From Pedobacter chitinilyticus (lineage in GTDB: Bacteria; Bacteroidota; Bacteroidia; Sphingobacteriales; Sphingobacteriaceae): 64,000 nt of DNA. The notes beneath the pieces are model-generated. The model searched no databases and had not been told where the DNA came from. It saw only the letters and a list, made by a program, of their open reading frames with translations. The position numbers and the translations under genes were made by a program. This document shows, piece after piece, positions 35,301 through 44,863 of the stretch (its first letter is position 1; every line of letters begins with the position of its first letter). The DNA is taken from positions 462,999 through 526,998 of the forward strand of contig NZ_QMHN01000004.1 in assembly GCF_003313385.1 (NCBI RefSeq). Direction: 5' to 3'.

Positions 35301-38300
35301 ATGTTAAAGAGAATTATAGATAGGCCAGTATTGGCTACGGTAATCTCTGTAGTGCTGGTGATTTTGGGGATCATCGGACTTACGAGGTTGCCAGTAACAA
35401 GGTTCCCCGATATTTCGCCGCCAACGGTTACCGTTTCGGGAAGTTATCCGGGAGGAAATAGCGAGTCGGTGATCCGTTCGGTGGTAACGCCATTGGAAGA
35501 GCAGATTAACGGGGTAGAACAAATGGAGTACATCAAATCAACCGCTAGTAATGATGGTTCATTTTCCATTTCGGTTATTTTTAAGCAAGGTGTTAATCCC
35601 GATCAGGCTGCAGTAAACGTACAGAACAGAGTACAACAAGCTACGCCCATTCTTCCGCAAGAGGTAATCCAAATGGGTTTAACCACCTCTAAGCAGCAAA
35701 ATAGTATGATTATGATCTTCGATGTGTACACCGAGGATAATAATAAGTATGATGAGACTTTCCTGCAAAATTACATCAACATTAACATGGTGCCTCAAAT
35801 TAAAAGGGTACCAGGCGTAGGGCAGGTACAATTGTTTGGGGCAAAAGACTATTCCATGCGTGTTTGGCTGAACCCGCAAAAGATGGCCAATTATGGTTTG
35901 ATCCCTTCGGATATTAACACAGCTATTTCACGTCAAAGTGTGGAGTCGGCTCCAGGTAAATTAGGTTCCGAATCTGATGCACCACTGGAATACGTAATGC
36001 GTTATAAGGGCAAGAAGAACCAGACTACGGAGTACGAAAATATCATCGTGAAACGAAATGGTGGAGAGTTGGTGCGCTTAAAAGATGTGGCCAGAATTGA
36101 ATTTGGTTCTATTTACTATGGTGGTAATAGTACCTCTAACGGTAAAAATGCCGTAACAGCGGCTATATTGCAAACCACAGGCTCCAATGCAAATGCCATT
36201 GAGATTGGCGTAAATGCCGAGTTAGAAAAAGCAGCTAAGTCATTTCCTCCAGGCATTAAGTATGGCAAGTTAATGAGTACCAAAGAGCGTTTGGACGAAG
36301 CGACCAGTCAGGTGAAATCTACTTTGATCGAAGCCTTCATTTTGGTGTTTATTGTGGTTTTCCTATTCTTACAAGATTTCCGTTCGACCATTATTCCTGC
36401 CATTGCGGTGCCAGTAGCCATTATTGGTACGTTCTTCTTCTTGTTGGTGTTTGGCTTTACCATTAATATCCTTACCCTATTTGCCTTGGTATTGGCCATT
36501 GGTATTGTGGTAGATGATGCGATTGTGGTGGTGGAAGCGGTACACAGTAAGATGGAAGGTTCTAATTTATCAGGGAAAGAAGCGACGCATACTGCCATGG
36601 GCGAAATTACTGGAGCGGTAATCTCCATTACTTTGGTGATGTCGGCAGTGTTTATACCTATTGGTTTCATGACAGGTTCATCTGGTATTTTCTATAAGCA
36701 ATTTGCTTATACCTTAGCCATTGCCATTATCATTTCGGCGGTAAACGCTTTAACACTTACGCCAGCGCTTTGTGCTTTGTTATTGAAAAATAATCACGCA
36801 GGTGAACATGCTAATCAGCCAGCGGAACGTGGTTTCAAAAAACGTTTCTTCACCGCATTTAATGCTGGTTTTGATAACCTAACCGGTCGTTACATCAAAG
36901 GACTTCGTTTCTTGATTAAAAAGAAATGGTTGGGAGCAGGCTTAACTGTAGGGATTAGCGCTATCGCGATTTTCTTAATGGTAAGCACTCCTAAAAGTTT
37001 TGTGCCAATGGAAGATGATGGCTTCATGGTATTTAGTTTGAGCATGCCTCCAGGTACCGCTTTAGATCGTACCACAGAAGTTGCCAAAAAAATTGATAAC
37101 ATCTTTAAAGGAAACGAAGCGGTAGAAAGTGTGGCAAACATTACAGGTTTCAACATTTTGTCAAACAGTGCCAGTCCAGCTTATGGATTAGGTTTCGTAA
37201 AACTGAAGCCGAAGAAAGAGCGTGGAGCCGTACAAGATATTGATCAGATTACGGCTGCTGTTTCTGCACAGTTAGCAGGGATTAAAGAAGGTTCGGTAAT
37301 GGTATTTAGGATGCCTCCCGTAGAGGGTTATGGCGTAACCAACGGTGCCGAAATTGTATTGCAGGATAAAACAGGTAAAGATGCCGCTGCCTTAAAAGCT
37401 ATGGCTGATAAGGTAATGGGACAAATTATGCAACAACCAGGGGTGCAATATGCTTACACTACTTTTCGTGCAGATTTTCCGCAATTCGAGATCGAAGTAG
37501 ACGAAGATAAAGCCAGCCAAATGGGCTTGAACGTGAGCGATATCATGCAAACCATACAGGTTTATTTTTCTGGAGATCAGAGCTTGAACTTTACCAGATT
37601 TGGTAAGTTTTACAGAGTGAGCGTAAAAGCTGATGGTGTTTTCAGAGCTGATGAAGATGCGTTCAACGAAATCTTTGTGAGGAATGACCTTAATCAAATG
37701 GTGCCTGTAAAAGGATTGGTGAGCTTGCATAAAGTTTACGGACCAGAGTCGATGAGTAGATACAATTTGTACAATGCTTTAACCATTAACGTAATGCCGC
37801 TACCTGGAACAAGTAGTGGCGATATCATGGACAATTTAGAGAAAAACGTATTGAGCAAATTGCCTTCGGATTATGGCTACGAATGGACAGGATTAAGCTT
37901 AGAGGAGAAATCTTCCGGGGCACAAACCTTAGTGATTTTATCACTTTGTTTACTATTCGTGTACTTCTTATTGGCAGCACAATACGAGAGTTACTTGTTG
38001 CCATTAGCAGTACTATTATCTATTCCAACAGGAGTTTTAGGTGCTTTTGGAGGAATCAAAGCCATCGGTTTAGACAACAACATTTATGTCCAGGTAGGCT
38101 TGATCATGTTGGTAGGTTTGCTGGCCAAAAACGCCATCCTAATTGTGGAGTTTGCTGTGCAACGTAGAGCTTCGGGATTATCGATTAAAGATGCGGCAAT
38201 TGATGGCGCAAAATCGAGGTTAAGACCAATCATCATGACTTCCCTCGCTTTTATTGTGGGGATGATTCCTTTGATGATTGCTACTGGAGGTTCGGCCATG

Positions 38301-38456
38301 GGAAATAGATCCATCAGTACTGGCGCAGCAATCGGGATGCTAACTGGAGTAGTCTTTGGGGTATTTGTTATTCCATTGCTGTACATGCTGTTCCAATTTT
38401 TACAGGAAAAGGTGTCGAGTAAAAAACCATTACCTCAACCTGAATTAAATCATTAA
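35301..38456 (+). CDS. RND (HAE1/AcrB-type) inner-membrane efflux pump
   Basis: 1051 residues with twelve membrane helices in two repeats and two large periplasmic loops. N-terminal IDRPVLATVISVVLVILGIIGLTRLPVTRFPDISPPTVTVSGSYPG is classical AcrB. Proton-relay Asp pair in TM4 is GIVVDDAIVVVEAV; Lys in TM10 is LVGLLAKNAILIVEFA. It exports hydrophobic compounds or drugs with proton-motive force. Complete and in the expected gene order. Confidence 0.96.
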   Translation: MLKRIIDRPVLATVISVVLVILGIIGLTRLPVTRFPDISPPTVTVSGSYPGGNSESVIRSVVTPLEEQINGVEQMEYIKSTASNDGSFSISVIFKQGVNPDQAAVNVQNRVQQATPILPQEVIQMGLTTSKQQNSMIMIFDVYTEDNNKYDETFLQNYININMVPQIKRVPGVGQVQLFGAKDYSMRVWLNPQKMANYGLIPSDINTAISRQSVESAPGKLGSESDAPLEYVMRYKGKKNQTTEYENIIVKRNGGELVRLKDVARIEFGSIYYGGNSTSNGKNAVTAAILQTTGSNANAIEIGVNAELEKAAKSFPPGIKYGKLMSTKERLDEATSQVKSTLIEAFILVFIVVFLFLQDFRSTIIPAIAVPVAIIGTFFFLLVFGFTINILTLFALVLAIGIVVDDAIVVVEAVHSKMEGSNLSGKEATHTAMGEITGAVISITLVMSAVFIPIGFMTGSSGIFYKQFAYTLAIAIIISAVNALTLTPALCALLLKNNHAGEHANQPAERGFKKRFFTAFNAGFDNLTGRYIKGLRFLIKKKWLGAGLTVGISAIAIFLMVSTPKSFVPMEDDGFMVFSLSMPPGTALDRTTEVAKKIDNIFKGNEAVESVANITGFNILSNSASPAYGLGFVKLKPKKERGAVQDIDQITAAVSAQLAGIKEGSVMVFRMPPVEGYGVTNGAEIVLQDKTGKDAAALKAMADKVMGQIMQQPGVQYAYTTFRADFPQFEIEVDEDKASQMGLNVSDIMQTIQVYFSGDQSLNFTRFGKFYRVSVKADGVFRADEDAFNEIFVRNDLNQMVPVKGLVSLHKVYGPESMSRYNLYNALTINVMPLPGTSSGDIMDNLEKNVLSKLPSDYGYEWTGLSLEEKSSGAQTLVILSLCLLFVYFLLAAQYESYLLPLAVLLSIPTGVLGAFGGIKAIGLDNNIYVQVGLIMLVGLLAKNAILIVEFAVQRRASGLSIKDAAIDGAKSRLRPIIMTSLAFIVGMIPLMIATGGSAMGNRSISTGAAIGMLTGVVFGVFVIPLLYMLFQFLQEKVSSKKPLPQPELNH

Positions 38457-38458
38457 TT

Positions 38459-39871
38459 ATGAAACGAGTTTTAAATTATATCATCGTTTGTGCGGTAGTG
38501 TCTGTGGTTTTGTCATCTTGTGCGGTAGGTAAAAAATACCAACGTCCAGATTTGGCCACCCCTGATACCTATCGTACTACAATGGCCCTTACTGGCGACA
38601 CCGTGCTGTTGCCGTGGAGAGCCTTTTTTAAGGACCAGCAATTGGTAACCTTAATCAATCAGGCACTGGAGAAAAATAAAGACGTAGCGGTAGCCGTGTT
38701 GAACATGGAGCAATTAGAGCGTTCTTTTAAGCAAGCTAAACTTGGTTTATTGCCAACTTTAGATCTCAGTGTAGGAGCTTCGAGAATCTACCAGTCTAAA
38801 AATTCATTGAACGGTTCACTTAGCCAACAATTTGTGGGGAGTAGTTACCTAGATGATTATAGTGCGACCCTATCTCTATCGTGGGAAGCTGATATTTGGG
38901 GCAAAGCAAAAATGCAGAAAGATGCCGCAAGAGCGAATTACTTTATGCAAAGGGAAAACCTTTCGGCCCTAAAAACCAGAATTATTGCTCAAGTAGCGCA
39001 AGCATATTATAATTTGCTGGCGCTCGATGAGCAATTGAAAGTGGCAGAGCGAAACATTGTGTTAAGCGATAGTACTTTACGAATGATCCAATTGCAGTTC
39101 CAAGCAGCACAAGTAAATTCTTTAGGTGTGGAACAAGCCGTGGCGCAGAAAAAAACGGCCGAGCTTTTGATTCCATTAGCGAAGCAGAATATTGCGATCC
39201 AAGAAAATGCCCTAAGTATTTTATGTGGTGATTATCCTAAAAAGATAGCCAGAAACTTTGCTTTTAAAACGGCAGATATTGGTGAGGTTTTCCCTGATGG
39301 TGTACCTGCAAAACTGTTGAGCAGAAGACCAGATCTAAAAGCGGCAGAATATGCGGTAGTATCGGCCAATGCCAATACTGGATTAGCTAAAGCAGCCATG
39401 TACCCAAGCCTTAGCATTACACCGTCCATTGGTGCTAACTCTTATCAATTTAACAACTGGTTTGATTTGCCTGGCTCATTGGTGAAAAACATTGGCGGTA
39501 ACCTTGCCCAACCCATCTTTAGAAAAAAAGAGTTGAGAACGAATTACGAGGTTGCCAAATTGGAGCAGCAAAAGTCAGCCGAGCAATTTCGTCAATCGAT
39601 GATGCTTGCGGTAGGCGAAGTTTCAGATGCCATGGTCAAATCAAGCCATGCTACAGAGCGAATGGTTTTAATTGGCGAGAAGAAAGTTGCCTTGGATAAA
39701 GCAGTTAAAAATGCATTGCTATTATATCGTAGTGGAATGGCCACTTATTTAGAAGTGATTGTTGCCCAAAATAACGCTTTGCAAAATGAATTAGATGTTA
39801 TATCCCTTCAAAAAGAAAAAGCAGATGCAAAAATCGAGTTGTATCGTGCCCTTGGAGGAGGAGTAGAGTAG
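38459..39871 (+). CDS. Outer-membrane efflux channel (NodT/OprM type lipoprotein)
   Basis: 470 residues, lipobox VLSSCAVGKKY. Two OEP repeats with long helices (NKDVAVAVLNMEQLERSFKQAKLGLLPTLDLS, and the second around RPDLKAAEYAVVSANANTGLAKAAMYPSLSITPSIG). It completes the tripartite pump; the gene begins two bases after the pump stop codon. A strong terminator follows. Confidence 0.93.
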   Translation: MKRVLNYIIVCAVVSVVLSSCAVGKKYQRPDLATPDTYRTTMALTGDTVLLPWRAFFKDQQLVTLINQALEKNKDVAVAVLNMEQLERSFKQAKLGLLPTLDLSVGASRIYQSKNSLNGSLSQQFVGSSYLDDYSATLSLSWEADIWGKAKMQKDAARANYFMQRENLSALKTRIIAQVAQAYYNLLALDEQLKVAERNIVLSDSTLRMIQLQFQAAQVNSLGVEQAVAQKKTAELLIPLAKQNIAIQENALSILCGDYPKKIARNFAFKTADIGEVFPDGVPAKLLSRRPDLKAAEYAVVSANANTGLAKAAMYPSLSITPSIGANSYQFNNWFDLPGSLVKNIGGNLAQPIFRKKELRTNYEVAKLEQQKSAEQFRQSMMLAVGEVSDAMVKSSHATERMVLIGEKKVALDKAVKNALLLYRSGMATYLEVIVAQNNALQNELDVISLQKEKADAKIELYRALGGGVE

Positions 39872-39893
39872 TTTGTTGAATAGTTGTTAGTTG

Positions 39894-39931
39894 ATGGCCC
39901 GAGCTATGGATGTAGTTCGGGCCATTTTTTT
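39894..39931 (+). terminator. Terminator of RND operon
   Basis: ATGGCCCGA (39894-39902) / TCGGGCCAT (39917-39925) then seven T. Confidence 0.85.
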
Positions 39932-39958
39932 ATCATGTATCTTTATAACACTCCTATA

Positions 39959-40184
39959 CCGTCATCTCGGCCCCATGGGAGAGATCTAGCAACGCTATCT
40001 TTTAATCCTATATATTTAACCTCATAGAGGTTAAATATTGATAAATATAACCGACTAATGTTGATGCGACTCTGTAGGAGTCGTATGACTTTTGCACGAT
40101 TGTGCTATAATTATTGAAATCCTTCGGGATTTAGTTCTGGTTACCGTTGCTACCGTCATCTCGATCGCATGAGAGAGATCTAGC
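39959..40184. repeat. Composite multi-hairpin repeat, copy 2 (inverted)
   Basis: Core about 40015-40132 with AACCTCATAGAGGTT, GACTAATGTTGATGCGAC, ACTCTGTAGGAGT and GAAATCCTTCGGGATTT hairpins. It is bounded by two direct CCGTCATCTCG...GAGAGATCTAG sequences (39959-39992 and 40153-40184). Core and flanks match 16024-16273 in the opposite orientation. The 39872-40216 gap contains no gene. Confidence 0.65.
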
Positions 40185-40216
40185 GACTTTGCTCTTTAAC
40201 CACATATTTTTCAACC

Positions 40217-41176
40217 TTAATTATCCAGCACCAACTCCATCTGTATGTTGGCACGGGCATAAGGAGTTGCCCTGCTCACCACCTTTTTAAACCCTAATTT
40301 ATGATACAGGCTAATAGCGGGTTTAAGCAAAGTATTGCTTTCCAGATACAATTTTTTACCTCCTAGTTCTTTAGTAGCCTTTACAATGGCATTGCCCAGC
40401 AGCCAACCGATATTTTTCCCCTGTGCCTTTGGCGAAACCGCCATTTTTGCCATCTCAAAATCGTAATCAGGATCATCCATTTTAATCAGTGCGCAAACCC
40501 CAACAGGCTCATCCTTGTAAAGCGCCACAAATATTTTTCCCCCTCTATCTAAAATATAAGTTTTTGGATTATCCAGCGCCTTATAGTCGGCCGCTTCCAT
40601 GGTGAAATAAGTAGAAATCCATTCCTCATTCAGCGCTTTAAAAGCAGACTGATACTTGGCTTCATACTCCACAATACGTACATCCTTGCTTTCTCTCAAT
40701 TTTTTTTCCTCATTTACCCTACGCAAAAGCGATTTGTGGTCTAATAAAAATTCCCATTCAGCAATGGCCTCCCAAAGGTTGTGTCTAGCTTCTGAGGTAA
40801 GGGTTTCTACGGCTGCTTCTACATCTACCAACTGCACTTTTAACTTTTCCGAAAGCTGTTGGCCCTTTTCACTCAACTTCACTACGTTGGTACGCTTGTC
40901 TGCCGATTTTAAATTCGAAGCAACCAATCCCGCTGCAGCCATTTCCTTTATGATCTTGGTTACAGATGGCTGAGAGTGCCCAATCTCTTCCGCAATCTCG
41001 GTGATGGTTTTCTCGGTGTCTTCAATAAGAATAAAAAGCACTGGAAACCATTTTGGCGATAGTGGTAAATCATATAGTTTATAAATTTCAGTAGCGTCAT
41101 CTGTAAACCTTGCGGTCAGCATTCTAAGTCTGCTACCCAGGGCCATTTTACCTGTTTTATCAAAAAAGCTCTTCAT
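40217..41176 (-). CDS. MarR-type regulator fused to GNAT acetyltransferase
   Basis: 319 residues from ATG 41176 (MKSFFDKTGKMALGSRL). Residues about 1-145 form a MarR winged-helix domain with SQPSVTKIIKEMAAAGLVASNLKSADKRTNVVKLSEKG, the recognition helix and wing. Residues about 165-319 are a GNAT domain with acetyl-CoA loop VSPKAQGKNIGWLLGNAIV and YLESNTLLKPAISLYHKLGF. The fusion links a ligand- or promoter-responsive regulator to an enzyme; the metabolite is unknown. A longer frame to 41248 runs through the promoter and is not used. A palindrome at the start site suggests autoregulation. Confidence 0.9.
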   Translation of the reverse strand: MKSFFDKTGKMALGSRLRMLTARFTDDATEIYKLYDLPLSPKWFPVLFILIEDTEKTITEIAEEIGHSQPSVTKIIKEMAAAGLVASNLKSADKRTNVVKLSEKGQQLSEKLKVQLVDVEAAVETLTSEARHNLWEAIAEWEFLLDHKSLLRRVNEEKKLRESKDVRIVEYEAKYQSAFKALNEEWISTYFTMEAADYKALDNPKTYILDRGGKIFVALYKDEPVGVCALIKMDDPDYDFEMAKMAVSPKAQGKNIGWLLGNAIVKATKELGGKKLYLESNTLLKPAISLYHKLGFKKVVSRATPYARANIQMELVLDN

Positions 41177-41190
41177 TGTATATCTAATTA

Positions 41191-41212
41191 CATAACTGGT
41201 TATGCAAATATA
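41191..41212 (-). promoter_or_regulatory. Promoter and putative MarR operator of the MarR-GNAT gene
   Basis: Minus-strand -7 element TATATTTG (41205-41212) is immediately followed by the perfect inverted repeat CATAAC-CA-GTTATG (41191-41204), 15 bases before the ATG. The position would block transcription start, a typical MarR site. Confidence 0.55.
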
Positions 41213-41463
41213 GTTATTAATATTTTTCAAAACATTATTGTTGTACAATTTTATCTTATGAAGCTATACGATGTTACCTTGTTTGACGTCCTAATTGCTT
41301 TTCCATCTCAAAATCGATAAGTTCAACGTAGAAAAACTAAAAAAATAAACTGCTGTTTTATAAGTGTTAAGGCATCTTTTGTGAGTTTTAAGAAAAAAAG
41401 TCAAAAGCTAATTAATCCTTTCTAAAACTCACCATGTCTTAAAGAGGAACTAGACCAAAAGAT

Positions 41464-43449
41464 ATGAAAAGTAATATTCGCAATTTTTACTTATGCGTAA
41501 TTTTATTCTGTTGCGCCATCGTATTCTCCTCATTTGTACGGATAATGGGGGCTGCCGACAAAATTGCTATGCCTTACAAAAAGGCTGGGCTGACCACCGA
41601 GCAAGCTGCTGCTCACCTATTAAGTCGTTTTACTTACGGCGCCGAACCTGGACAAGTAGAAGAGGTTACCAAAATGGGCTTGGAAAAATGGCTTAAAAAA
41701 CAATTGGAAGGCGATGCAGACGATAAAGAATTGGATCAAATGCTTGCTAAATATGATGCCATTAACTTAACCAATAGTGAAGTAGAGGACATTTTCCCAC
41801 AAGGGGCCAGAATTAATCGCTGGGCCATAAGAGATGGTTATCTCCATAAAGACTCACTGAACAACGGAAATAATAAAGCACAACGTGAAGCCATTCAAGC
41901 ATTCATGAAAGATAAAGGCTACCGCCCATTGCAAGAGTTATACAGGCAGTTCATCAGCCAGAAAATATTAAGGGCTGCTTATGGCCAAAACCAGTTGAGA
42001 GAATTGATGACCGATTTTTGGTTCAACCACTTCAATGTAGCCTTGAATAAAAACCAATGTGCCAGTTTTGTACCAGCTTACGAGCGTGATGTCATTAGAC
42101 CAAATGTATTCGGGAACTTCGAAAATATTTTATTGAAAACGGCTAAATCTCCAGCAATGCTGATGTATTTGGACAACTTTTCAAGCTCTGGCGTAAATGT
42201 ACCCATGGAAGATCAAGAAATGATGTCGATGGCAGATGGTAACCAATTGAATGCCGAGCAGAAAACAAAGAATAAAGCTCGAATTAATAAAATCAAACAA
42301 CAAATCCAACAAAAGAAAAAACAAGGGGGCTTAAATGAAAATTACGCTCGCGAGGTGATGGAACTTCATACCCTTGGCGTTGATGGCGGATACACACAAA
42401 ATGATGTCACCCAAGCAGCTCGGGTACTTACAGGTTGGACCGTAGCACCTCTCGGAAAAGAAGGTTATGGTGCAGGGAATAAAAATATCATTGAGCGCTT
42501 AGGAAATGGGGGACTAAAAGATAAAGGGTTTGTATTGGATGGCGATTTCTTCTTTAATGCCAATAGACATGATAACGGAGAAAAAGTGGTGTTGGGCAAG
42601 AAATTTCCAGCTGGCGGTGGTTACGATGAAGGAGTGGAGTTGTTAAAAATGTTGGCCCATCATCAATCTACAGCAAAATTTATCTCCAAAAAATTGGCAG
42701 TACGATTTGTAAGTGATGTCCCTCCAGCTTCGTTAGTTGATAAAATGGCCAAAACTTTTACTTCTTCCAAGGGAGATATTAAAAGCGTGCTGATTACGAT
42801 GGTGAATTCACCAGAATTTTGGTCAGAAGACTCACTTCGTGAAAAAACAAAATCACCATTTGAATTGGCCATGAGTGCGGTACGTAGCTTGAATGCGGAA
42901 ATTACCCAACCTTACGAGCTGTACACTTGGATCAATAGAATGGGTCAGCAAATGTATTATTATCAAGCGCCTACAGGTTTCCCAGACAACGGCCAATATT
43001 GGATCAACACAGGTTCACTATTAAATAGAATGAATTTTGGATTGGCATTAGCCTCACAAAGAATTCCAGGCGTTAGCCTGAACTTAGCCGCGCTAAATAA
43101 TCATAAAGAACCTGAAAGCGTAGAAGCAGCTTTGCTAACCTACAGTAAATTGATTATGCCAGAAAGAGAGCTGGGACAAACGGTAGCGAGATTAAAACCT
43201 ATGCTTAATGATCCTAACTTGCAGCAAAAAGTAGCTCAAGCAGCGGAGCAAAACAGTGCAAATAAGCAAAATAATGAAATGGCCGATCAGCAAATGGATA
43301 CAAAGCCAGAGAAACGAGAAAAGATGAAGTTGGGAAATGGCAAAAAAGCTATCGAAAATCCTACAATCAAACAACAAGCAGGTAACAATACCATGCTGGC
43401 ACAAGTAGTAGGCGTAATTATTGGTTCACCAGAGTTTCAACGTAAATAG
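41464..43449 (+). CDS. DUF1800 family secreted protein
   Basis: 661 residues, N-terminal signal/anchor (about 7-30). Typical DUF1800 text: AAHLLSRFTYGAEPGQVEEVTKMGLEKWLKKQL, TDFWFNHFNVALNKNQC, NENYAREVMELHTLGVDGGYTQNDVTQAARVLTGWTVAP, and YYQAPTGFPDNGQYW. Family function is unknown. Near residue 275-310 a Lys/Gln-rich insert (IQQKKKQGG) and a Lys/Asn-rich stretch near 610-640 are low-complexity. It sits eight bases before a DUF1501 gene; the two are regularly paired across Bacteroidota, Planctomycetes and Proteobacteria. Confidence 0.88.
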   Translation: MKSNIRNFYLCVILFCCAIVFSSFVRIMGAADKIAMPYKKAGLTTEQAAAHLLSRFTYGAEPGQVEEVTKMGLEKWLKKQLEGDADDKELDQMLAKYDAINLTNSEVEDIFPQGARINRWAIRDGYLHKDSLNNGNNKAQREAIQAFMKDKGYRPLQELYRQFISQKILRAAYGQNQLRELMTDFWFNHFNVALNKNQCASFVPAYERDVIRPNVFGNFENILLKTAKSPAMLMYLDNFSSSGVNVPMEDQEMMSMADGNQLNAEQKTKNKARINKIKQQIQQKKKQGGLNENYAREVMELHTLGVDGGYTQNDVTQAARVLTGWTVAPLGKEGYGAGNKNIIERLGNGGLKDKGFVLDGDFFFNANRHDNGEKVVLGKKFPAGGGYDEGVELLKMLAHHQSTAKFISKKLAVRFVSDVPPASLVDKMAKTFTSSKGDIKSVLITMVNSPEFWSEDSLREKTKSPFELAMSAVRSLNAEITQPYELYTWINRMGQQMYYYQAPTGFPDNGQYWINTGSLLNRMNFGLALASQRIPGVSLNLAALNNHKEPESVEAALLTYSKLIMPERELGQTVARLKPMLNDPNLQQKVAQAAEQNSANKQNNEMADQQMDTKPEKREKMKLGNGKKAIENPTIKQQAGNNTMLAQVVGVIIGSPEFQRK

Positions 43450-43457
43450 TTAAAGAT

Positions 43458-44729
43458 ATGGTTTCTAGAAGAGGATTTTTAAAAGCAGGTGGACTAGCTC
43501 TATTTGGAATAGGGTTGGGAGGCATTCCTGGGTTTTTAGCCGATGCAGTAGCAAGTACGGTAACTCCGTCATTGTTCAAGAAAAGAAAAATTTTAGTGTG
43601 TATTTTCCAAAGAGGAGCAATGGATGGCTTAATGGCGGTGACTCCGTTTACCGACAATTTCCTAAAAGCAGCAAGACCTTCATTGTTTATGACGGCAGCC
43701 AAAGGAAATGGTAATGATAAACCGTTGATTGATTTAGATGGTCGATTTGGATTGCACCCTTCAATGGCAGCCTTTGAACCTATGTTTAGAGAGAAAAGAT
43801 TAGGCATTGTACACGGGATTGGGTCACCTAATAATACCCGTTCACATTTTGATGCACAAGATTTTATGGAATCTGGTACGCCATTTAAAAAAGGGACTAC
43901 CAGTGGTTGGCTAAATAGAGCAGTAGGTTTATTGGGACATGATGCCGCTACACCATTCCAAGGCGTAAGTATTACCTCATCGTTGCCTAGATCATTTTAT
44001 GGTGAAAATCCAGCAGTAGCTATCAGAAATTTATCAGATTTCAATATCCAAATGCGAGGCAATGTGGCTGGTGCAAAAATGGCTTCTAAAAGCTTTGAAG
44101 ATTTGTACGATCAAACCTCGTCTAACTTATTGAAAAACACGGGGAAAGAAAGCTTTGATGCCATTAAAATGCTTCAAAAAACAGATGTGAGAAATTATAA
44201 GCCAGAAAATAATGTGGTTTATCCAACTACCGCTCTCGGAAACTCTTTAAAACAAATTGCACAGCTGATCAAAATGGATGTGGGAATGGAAGTGGCATTT
44301 GCTGAATCGGGAGGTTGGGATACCCACTTTAATCAAGGTAAGGATACAGGTGTTTTTGCTCGTAACGTAAACGATTTGAGCAATTGCATGATGGCATTTT
44401 GGAACGACTTAGCAAAATATCAGGATGAAGTGACGGTAATGACCATGACAGAATTTGGTCGTACGGTAGCTCAAAATGGTACTGGCGGTACCGATCACGG
44501 ACGTGGCTCTTGCAACTTTATTTTAGGCAACAGCGTAAACGGTGGTTTGGTTCATGGCTTGGTTAATCCTTTATCTAAAGATAATTTGGAAGATGGTCGT
44601 GACTTAGCGGTAACTACCGATTTTAGAAGTGTATTTAGTGAGGTGGCCGATACCCATTTGGGCATTGCCAATGATAAAGTGCTATTCCCTGATTTTGATG
44701 GTAAGAAAATTGGGGTAATGAGAGCCTGA
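43458..44729 (+). CDS. DUF1501 family protein with Tat-type signal
   Basis: 423 residues. N-terminus SRRGFLKAGGLALFGIGLGGIPGF is a twin-arginine signal. Conserved family text includes KRKILVCIFQRGAMDGLMAV, GLHPSMAAFEPMF, FDAQDFMESGT, SGGWDTHFNQG and TMTEFGRTVAQNGTGGTDHGRGS, an alkaline-phosphatase-superfamily-like pattern (sulfatase-type fold). Paired with DUF1800 upstream. Exported folded, so a cofactor or metal is possible. Role unknown. Confidence 0.88.
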   Translation: MVSRRGFLKAGGLALFGIGLGGIPGFLADAVASTVTPSLFKKRKILVCIFQRGAMDGLMAVTPFTDNFLKAARPSLFMTAAKGNGNDKPLIDLDGRFGLHPSMAAFEPMFREKRLGIVHGIGSPNNTRSHFDAQDFMESGTPFKKGTTSGWLNRAVGLLGHDAATPFQGVSITSSLPRSFYGENPAVAIRNLSDFNIQMRGNVAGAKMASKSFEDLYDQTSSNLLKNTGKESFDAIKMLQKTDVRNYKPENNVVYPTTALGNSLKQIAQLIKMDVGMEVAFAESGGWDTHFNQGKDTGVFARNVNDLSNCMMAFWNDLAKYQDEVTVMTMTEFGRTVAQNGTGGTDHGRGSCNFILGNSVNGGLVHGLVNPLSKDNLEDGRDLAVTTDFRSVFSEVADTHLGIANDKVLFPDFDGKKIGVMRA

Positions 44730-44770
44730 TAAAAAACTAAGAAGGGATCAACATCGCATAATAAAACGAG

Positions 44771-44800
44771 GCCCAAGAGTATATTCTTTTGGGCTTTTTT
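44771..44800 (+). terminator. Terminator of DUF1800/DUF1501 operon
   Basis: GCCCAA / TTGGGC with a 12-base loop and six T. Confidence 0.75.
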
Positions 44801-44839
44801 GTGCAACAAATAATTTGCAAGGCTTGTTGTAATTTGAGC

Positions 44840-44847
44840 TATTTTTG
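44840..44847 (+). promoter_or_regulatory. -7 element of the pyrophosphatase-like gene
   Basis: TATTTTTG, with a TTTG 22 nt upstream (44814-44817), one base longer than the usual spacer. Confidence 0.5.
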
Positions 44848-44863
44848 TCAAATAAAATCAGAG

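Noticed and set aside
41240..41250. TTGTACAA palindrome upstream of the MarR-GNAT gene as an operator.
   Set aside because: Short, AT-rich and distant from the start site; the CATAAC palindrome is better.
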